Of a stretch of DNA of 64,000 nucleotides, positions 58,878 through 64,000 are shown piece after piece. Source of the stretch: Diploscapter coronatus (Eukaryota; Nematoda; Chromadorea; Rhabditida; Rhabditidae); assembly GCA_964036155.1 (NCBI GenBank), contig OZ038422.1, positions 84,777,201 to 84,841,200 on the forward strand, in the 5' to 3' direction. The notes under the pieces are model-generated. The model was not told the origin of the DNA. It worked only from the letters and a program-made list of their open reading frames with translations, and made no database searches. Every line of letters begins with the position of its first letter. Position 1 is the first letter of the stretch. Position numbers and translations under genes: made by a program.

Positions 58878-61800
58878 ATGCTCCTACTATTGCCATTTTT
58901 CACGCTTATAGCAGTTTGCAGCTCAGGTAATACAATTGAACTATTAAATTTAAATACGCAAATTTTAAGACCCCAAACAGAACTCAACTTTGCTAGAAGA
59001 AGTACAACGGGTGACGAGGGAAAGACCAAATTTAAGGACTGAGGCCGATTTAGTTACCATGCTGATGCAAAATTATAACCAGAATACTAGACCAGTGAGT
59101 AAAACTAGCATAAGAACCTAAAATTTTGGACTTCAGGTGAAAAATCACAAAAATGTCGTAAATATTACAAGTCAAATGCAGTTGTATAGCCTGGTGGACA
59201 TTGTAAGTTAAAGATATTTCAAGAAAAGCTGACCCTCATCGTATATTTTTAATATGCTAATTTTAGGACGAGCAAAAAGAGCAGATAAAGGTGCTGATTT
59301 GGTTTCCGCAGGCGAGTTTAACAATTTGCTATTTTTAACTGACTTAAATTACATGTATGAGAATCGATATTTAAAAGTTGCGTTGTAATACTTTCTTTCA
59401 CTTAAAGATGAGCATATTCAAAAACAAGTTAGCGTTATTGCTATTACTTGAGCGTGTTAACTTAAACTTAGTTACCTCTTTTGGTCTAAAGCTAGTTTTT
59501 CGTTTGGAAATCATAAAACCACGATTTTTTTTAATCAATGTCGAATCAACCTATTACTCAAAAACTAGCTGTACTTTATCAAAAATTTAAGCAGTTTTCG
59601 GAAAATCGTGAACTAATCTAAGTAGACATTTTCCTCGAGAGCAAACTTCGAAGAAACAAACTGGGGGATTAGAAACATCGAAAAGTCTCTCTTTAAAGGC
59701 AAACATTTTAGGGTAGGGTATAAAAATAAAGTTAAAAAAAAAACTTTCAGAGTTGGACCGATGAATTTTTGCAATGGTCACCTCAGGAGTGGGATGATTT
59801 GAGGAAAATCAACTTGCCTACCAGCATGATATGGCTGCCGGATGGACATATCTTCAATACGTACGAAAGATTAACTTCATGCTTAAAAACGCGTCAAATT
59901 AAAAAAGAAGCTAACCTTAAAACTAACGCCATTTTATTTTAGCGTCGACACGTCAGAGCCGTTAGTCCGTCATAACGCTAGAGTTCGATACGATGGATTC
60001 GTAGAGGTCGATTTCAACAAGTTGATTGACGTCACCTGCCCCATGAGAGGTATAATTATGCTAATTACCTTAAGTATCTATTTTAACTACCCTAATTAAG
60101 TGCTGATGTTCCCGTTCGATGAGCAGACATGTTCATTACAATTCGGCTCGTGGAGTTACACCTCGGAACAAATTAGCTTTCACGTCTTAAACGCCTTGAT
60201 ATACAAAGGGACGGTAAGAATATGTTAATTTTTGAAAATTGCAGTAATCTTTAAAAAATTAAGAATTATTGTAGTTTCATACCAATTTTCAAGATATATC
60301 TAAATTTATACATAGATGAATGAATAGTAATTAAATAAAGAAATTATCTAATTTTAAAGATTACTGAGCTTTATGCTAATTTTGTTTTTAAATGCATCAT
60401 ATATGGAAAACCTTGCTTATTGGCTTCGGTGTCGTGTGGTAATTACCTGATTCTCTCAAAGAAATGGGGATTTTAGGTCAACCGATATTCGACACTACTT
60501 GACGAAGCAAGAAATAAATGCTATTTTTCTTGATTTTCGCAAAAATTCGAATAATTTAGACCAACTCTGAATGGGAAATACTAGATTTCGTTTCCGAGAA
60601 GATGATCACGAAGTACAACAATACTGTCGGAGGGTTTAACGAATACGAGGAGATATTTTATAAATTGGTATGGCTTAGATTACGGCAGTAATTCAACTTA
60701 TATATTAAAATGCAATGAAAATCACGTCTTAGATATGATTTTATATTTTTCCTGATATAGTATTTCATCATAAAAGTATTTCAATTTCATTTATTTACAT
60801 TTAACATCGCGTTCATTTAAAATATACCCATTCATAACATCAAGTAGATAACGTTGAGCATTAATTTTATTTCTTCACAAAAAGACAATTTGGATAATTC
60901 GTAGTTTCGTAGTAGTCCATAGTTATGAGCATAGGGTAGGGCAAGATAGGTAGGAGTCGTTTTTCCATACTATTTTGATAGGCCACGAAGCTACGAATTA
61001 TCTAGGAGTTGCCTTTCTAGTAAAATAACTCAAATTATTATTAAATTCAATTCAGAAGCTGCGTCGAAAGCCCTTATATTATATTGTCGTGATTCTGATT
61101 CCGGCATTTCTAATCGTAACCGTATCGAATATCGGATTGTTCACGCCTCACGGCGTTACATGCGAGAATCGCGAGGAGCACGTCTCGCTGGGTCTGACGA
61201 CGATGTTGACGATGGCCGTCATTCTGGATATGGTCACCGCCGAGATGCCCAGGAGTGCAGAGGGCATACCTTTGTTAGGTCATTTTTATATACTTGCACA
61301 AAATTTTGCATCATTACCTATTTACCTAAATGCTACGGATTCTATTCTACAGGTATCTATGAAATTTTTACTGAACATAATTTGACTTTTATATGATCAA
61401 ATGGATTATTTCTTCAGGATACTTACCTAAATTCTCGAAGTTTTTACTTAAATTCTTAACTACCTGAAAGATATTTGATGTGTCAACATTTTAAATCTCT
61501 AAACACTTCAGTAACGCTCAAATTTTGAACTCATCGACAAACTGGAAATTTGCTTTACGAGTTAAAGAAATGAAGGGGGGAAATGTTTCAGGAATGTACG
61601 TGCTAGTCGAGTTCATGATATCTGTCGTGGCTGTGTTGGTTTCAGTCGTGATCATTTTCGCTCACGAGAGAATGCTTTACATGGAAGTCGTCCCGCCTGC
61701 GTGGGTCGTTAATTTAGTGGCTGGGAATGAAGTTGCGGAAGAAGTAAGTTAAATTCAACTAATTATATGTTACTCTTTTTCGTCCAAATCTGGTCCTGGT

Positions 61801-62524
61801 TCTCATTTTCTCGCTTCTCATTCGTTTCCCGTCTTGATTCCAACTCTCTGGCCTCTTGAGGCGAAATATAGCAAAGGAGTGAGTCGTGACTCTGCTGCCA
61901 AATGATTCTTCTAAACCCGACATACTACCATTGCACTATATTCGCTTTAATTTGCACATCTAAAGCTGGACGCGTCGAGGAAAGGAGGAGCGAGAGAATG
62001 TTTGAAAGAGAGAGCGAATGAGAAACTAGAAAATTGAAAGCTAGGATCAGATTTGGATGAAAAACAGTAAATTAAATTAGAATATAGAGATTTAGCTTAC
62101 TCCATATATCAAATTCAAATTCCTCTCAGATACAATATGAACCATCTTTGATCTTTTTTAATTTAACAATTATACTTTAATCTAACATAAAATAATAATA
62201 ATTTAAAAACTGATTAATTATTTTTCATTTTAAATTTAGCTAAACGAAGAGATCAACGAGAAATCGTCGGATATAATCCAAGAATTGCGATTTTGTATCG
62301 ACGAATTACGGCGGTACTTGGATGATCAGGTAGATACAAATAAACAACATTTCTTTTTAAAAAATACAAATTAGGAATCTGGCGAGAGGAATAAACTATT
62401 ATGGCAGCGATTTTTCTCCCTCGTCGATATGGCTGGTGCGGCGTTTTTCGTCGTCTTAAATTGTCTGATTACAATTTACATGTTTCGAGAACATATATTC
62501 TACGCCCCAGATCACCCGCCGTAA
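58878..62524 (+). CDS. Cys-loop ligand-gated ion channel subunit, acr-22-like
   Basis: Twelve exons (58878-58926, 58970-59094, 59137-59202, 59267-59311, 59751-59860, 59943-60049, 60101-60213, 60560-60667, 61056-61278, 61592-61743, 62240-62329, 62375-62524) give 445 residues in phase. Signal peptide MLLLLPFFTLIAVCSS; an upstream in-frame ATG at 58833 would add 15 residues. The extracellular domain has VLIWFPQSWTDEFLQW and the 13-residue Cys loop (CPMRVLMFPFDEQTC). TM1 is YYIVVILIPAFLIVTV, TM2 runs HVSLGLTTMLTMAVILDMV, TM3 and TM4 follow, with a short internal loop. Loop C (NNTVGGFNEYEEIFYK) lacks the vicinal cysteines of alpha subunits. Intron 4 uses a GC donor (CAG|GCGAGT). The assignment to acr-22 rests on adjacency to the deacetylase-like gene, as I recall for F48E3.7/F48E3.8 of C. 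elegans. Confidence 0.9.
60903..61010. mobile_element. diverged MITE-like element, family C
   Basis: The ends TGGATAATTCGTAGTTTCGTA and TACGAATTATCTA are inverted. The centre CATAGGGTAGGGCAAGATAG matches the reverse complement of 15327-15431. It lies in the receptor intron before the TM1 exon. Confidence 0.65.
61777..62065. repeat. long imperfect fold-back in a receptor intron
   Basis: The left arm has TTTTTCGTCCAAATCTGGTCC and TTCTCATTTTCTCGCT; the right arm has GATCAGATTTGGATGAAAAAC and GCGAATGAGAAACTAGAAAA. It occupies most of the intron 61744-62239. Confidence 0.65.
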
Positions 62525-64000
62525 TATTTCCTAGAAGATTCTAGAGTTTAAAATTTTAGTTTTAAAAAATCTGAGTATAGATAGTTCGTCAAATTTTCTA
62601 GATAATTCTAAAACTACAAAAATTAATATATTTTCTAGGATATTCTAGAACGAGATTGACTTCTTGTATACTCATAAAAACAATATTTAGAACTATTGTC
62701 AATGGTCGATTACTTGAGACAAAATAAATAATGCAGAGATGAAAATATGCGAAGTGTGCATTGCGTAATTTCAAATAGTCGCCAAAGTCACTTCTTGAGA
62801 ATCAATGAAGTGCCGTCTATTCGTTTGCAAACAATGCGTTAACTTTCATGCATCAAAATCTCATCGCTTTTATTTTATCTCAAGTAATCGGTCATTGACA
62901 GCACAATTCTATATATTTTCTGAAATATTCTAGAATCTAGATTGCTTTTTAAAAATTCTCTAGAAACTTCTAGAATTATTTACCAACTTGCATCAACTTT
63001 CCACGGAATGATACTCAGCAAATATCATATTTGTTTCAAAACGCATCTATTTTCATGTTGAAGTTTTCGGGTTACAAAATTGATGTTGTTTTACATTTTG
63101 ATTAAAACCGAATGATCGGTATTTGAAAATAAATTCTGAAGATTTTATTAAAAATGAAAATAATAGCCAAAAATAACCAAAAAGATAACCCTTCCGCCTC
63201 TCCTGCATGTCAAATGCCTGGCAGTGAGATCGCTTTAAAGTGAGATAAAAATTCAAAACCCGAGCGTAAAAAAATCATGAAAAATCTTCTATAATGAATC
63301 GACCCTCTAGAAGCCGAATTTGAGGTCGAAATTTCTTGAATGTATGTGTTTTTTTTTTTTTTTTAAATTCCTCATTCGACTCTGATGGTTTACTATAATA
63401 TCCTTCATCTTCTTCAAAGAACTGCTTATCTCTGACCGTCTTTCGCTCATGTCTTGTGCAGAGGATCTAGAGAAAAAGGGTTTGTTTTATAGAGCGAGTA
63501 GCATAGAAGAGAGTGTAGAGAGTGAAAGAATGGACGAAATAATGTGAGATAGGTAGAGGCGCAGACGAAAAGGGAGAAATATCGATTCGCTTTCTCTGTA
63601 TGTCAGCCTGCAATACGCCTCTTCGACCACTTTTCCCCATCCTTCTTTACGAAACGCGGCCCGATATGTGAAATTCCATAAAATCGATGAAGTTTTCCGC
63701 TTTTTAATAGAAAAATCAATAAATATTTTTACTTTTAATGAAATTGTGGGTTACTGTAATCATTTGGTCGGTTTTTATATAGCAAAGCACGCGATGAAAC
63801 GATGTGTCCTCGAAATTAGCATTTCGAAGTTCCAATAAAGTTTTCCTAAAATGGATTTCATTATCGATTTTGCACGATTCATAGTCCAGACAGATATTGG
63901 TGAAAAGTATGTAGTTGAATTGCAAAAACTATTTTTGTCGAAAAGTTTCGCTCACTCTCCTAAAATACTAGCAGTTTTCCAAGAAAATAGTGATTTTATC
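62525..64000. other. 3' flank, no gene supported
   Basis: Apart from a family E element at 62694-62900, this end of the window is AT-rich with poly-T (63351-63364). It has several TTCTAGA-rich stretches at 62525-62990 but no supported gene on either strand. Confidence 0.5.
62694..62900. mobile_element. MITE-like element, family E
   Basis: The left end is TATTGTCAATGGTCGATTAC and the right end TAATCGGTCATTGACA. It differs from 40482-40691 at only a few of about 207 positions. It is intergenic, about 170 bases after the receptor stop. Confidence 0.9.

Noticed and set aside
1..64000. tRNA, rRNA, CRISPR, bacterial operons or phage-type features
   Set aside because: None seen. Gene structure is eukaryotic throughout, and no tRNA-like A/B box pairs or rRNA blocks were recognised by eye; a tRNA and small-RNA search was not possible here.

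Overview
The window is a gene-dense stretch of a nematode genome, probably a rhabditid related to Caenorhabditis. The evidence is many small exons, short introns with TTTTCAG-type acceptors, bare TTTCAG sites just upstream of several start codons (likely spliced-leader sites), and recognisable worm genes. I place lmp-1, hyl-2, gpc-1, gcy-36, ceh-14 and an acr-22/deacetylase neighbour pair on the C. elegans X chromosome, from memory, so this is probably X-derived sequence. Exon models below were built by hand. Reading frame and splice phase were carried through every junction, and the summed coding lengths are multiples of three for all models except the giant gene, where one junction is ambiguous.

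Layout, left to right: a small multi-span membrane protein (minus, 115-1075); lmp-1 lysosomal glycoprotein (plus, 3735-5713); a COPS9/CSNAP-like small acidic protein (plus, 6654-7028), closely followed by mitochondrial polynucleotide phosphorylase pnpt-1 (plus, to 11509), perhaps an operon; convergent ceramide synthase hyl-2 (minus, 12537-14562); G-protein gamma subunit gpc-1 (plus, 16170-16485); an unrecognised 530-residue secreted Cys/Pro-rich protein (minus, 17571-20609); a 67-residue single-span protein whose intron holds a solo LTR (minus, 21255-22065); soluble guanylate cyclase gcy-36 (plus, 23088-27323); LIM-homeobox ceh-14 (plus, 29545-33236); a 114-residue single-span protein (minus, 34414-35059); a 4 kb gene-poor gap; a giant secreted protein of about 3,100 residues and about 77 exons, built of EB-type cysteine modules and ending in a polysaccharide-deacetylase fold (plus, 39134-57835); and a Cys-loop receptor subunit resembling acr-22 (plus, 58878-62524).

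Introns and gaps are seeded with at least five families of short inverted-repeat (MITE-like) elements, a solo LTR with a 5-bp target duplication, and three small motifs that recur mainly in introns. The most interesting points are: the deacetylase domain with both metal-site motifs altered (TFSG, HSITS); a recent tandem exon duplication in the Cys-rich array; a guanylate cyclase with a replaced catalytic Asn and a C-terminal CaaX box; two GC-AG introns; a COPS9-like gene with a C-terminal extension; and a donor-proximal intronic hairpin family. gcy-36, gpc-1, ceh-14 and the receptor are genes usually used in neurons. lmp-1 and hyl-2 serve lysosome and ceramide biology, pnpt-1 serves mitochondrial RNA, and the giant EB/deacetylase protein is expected in cuticle or other extracellular matrix.
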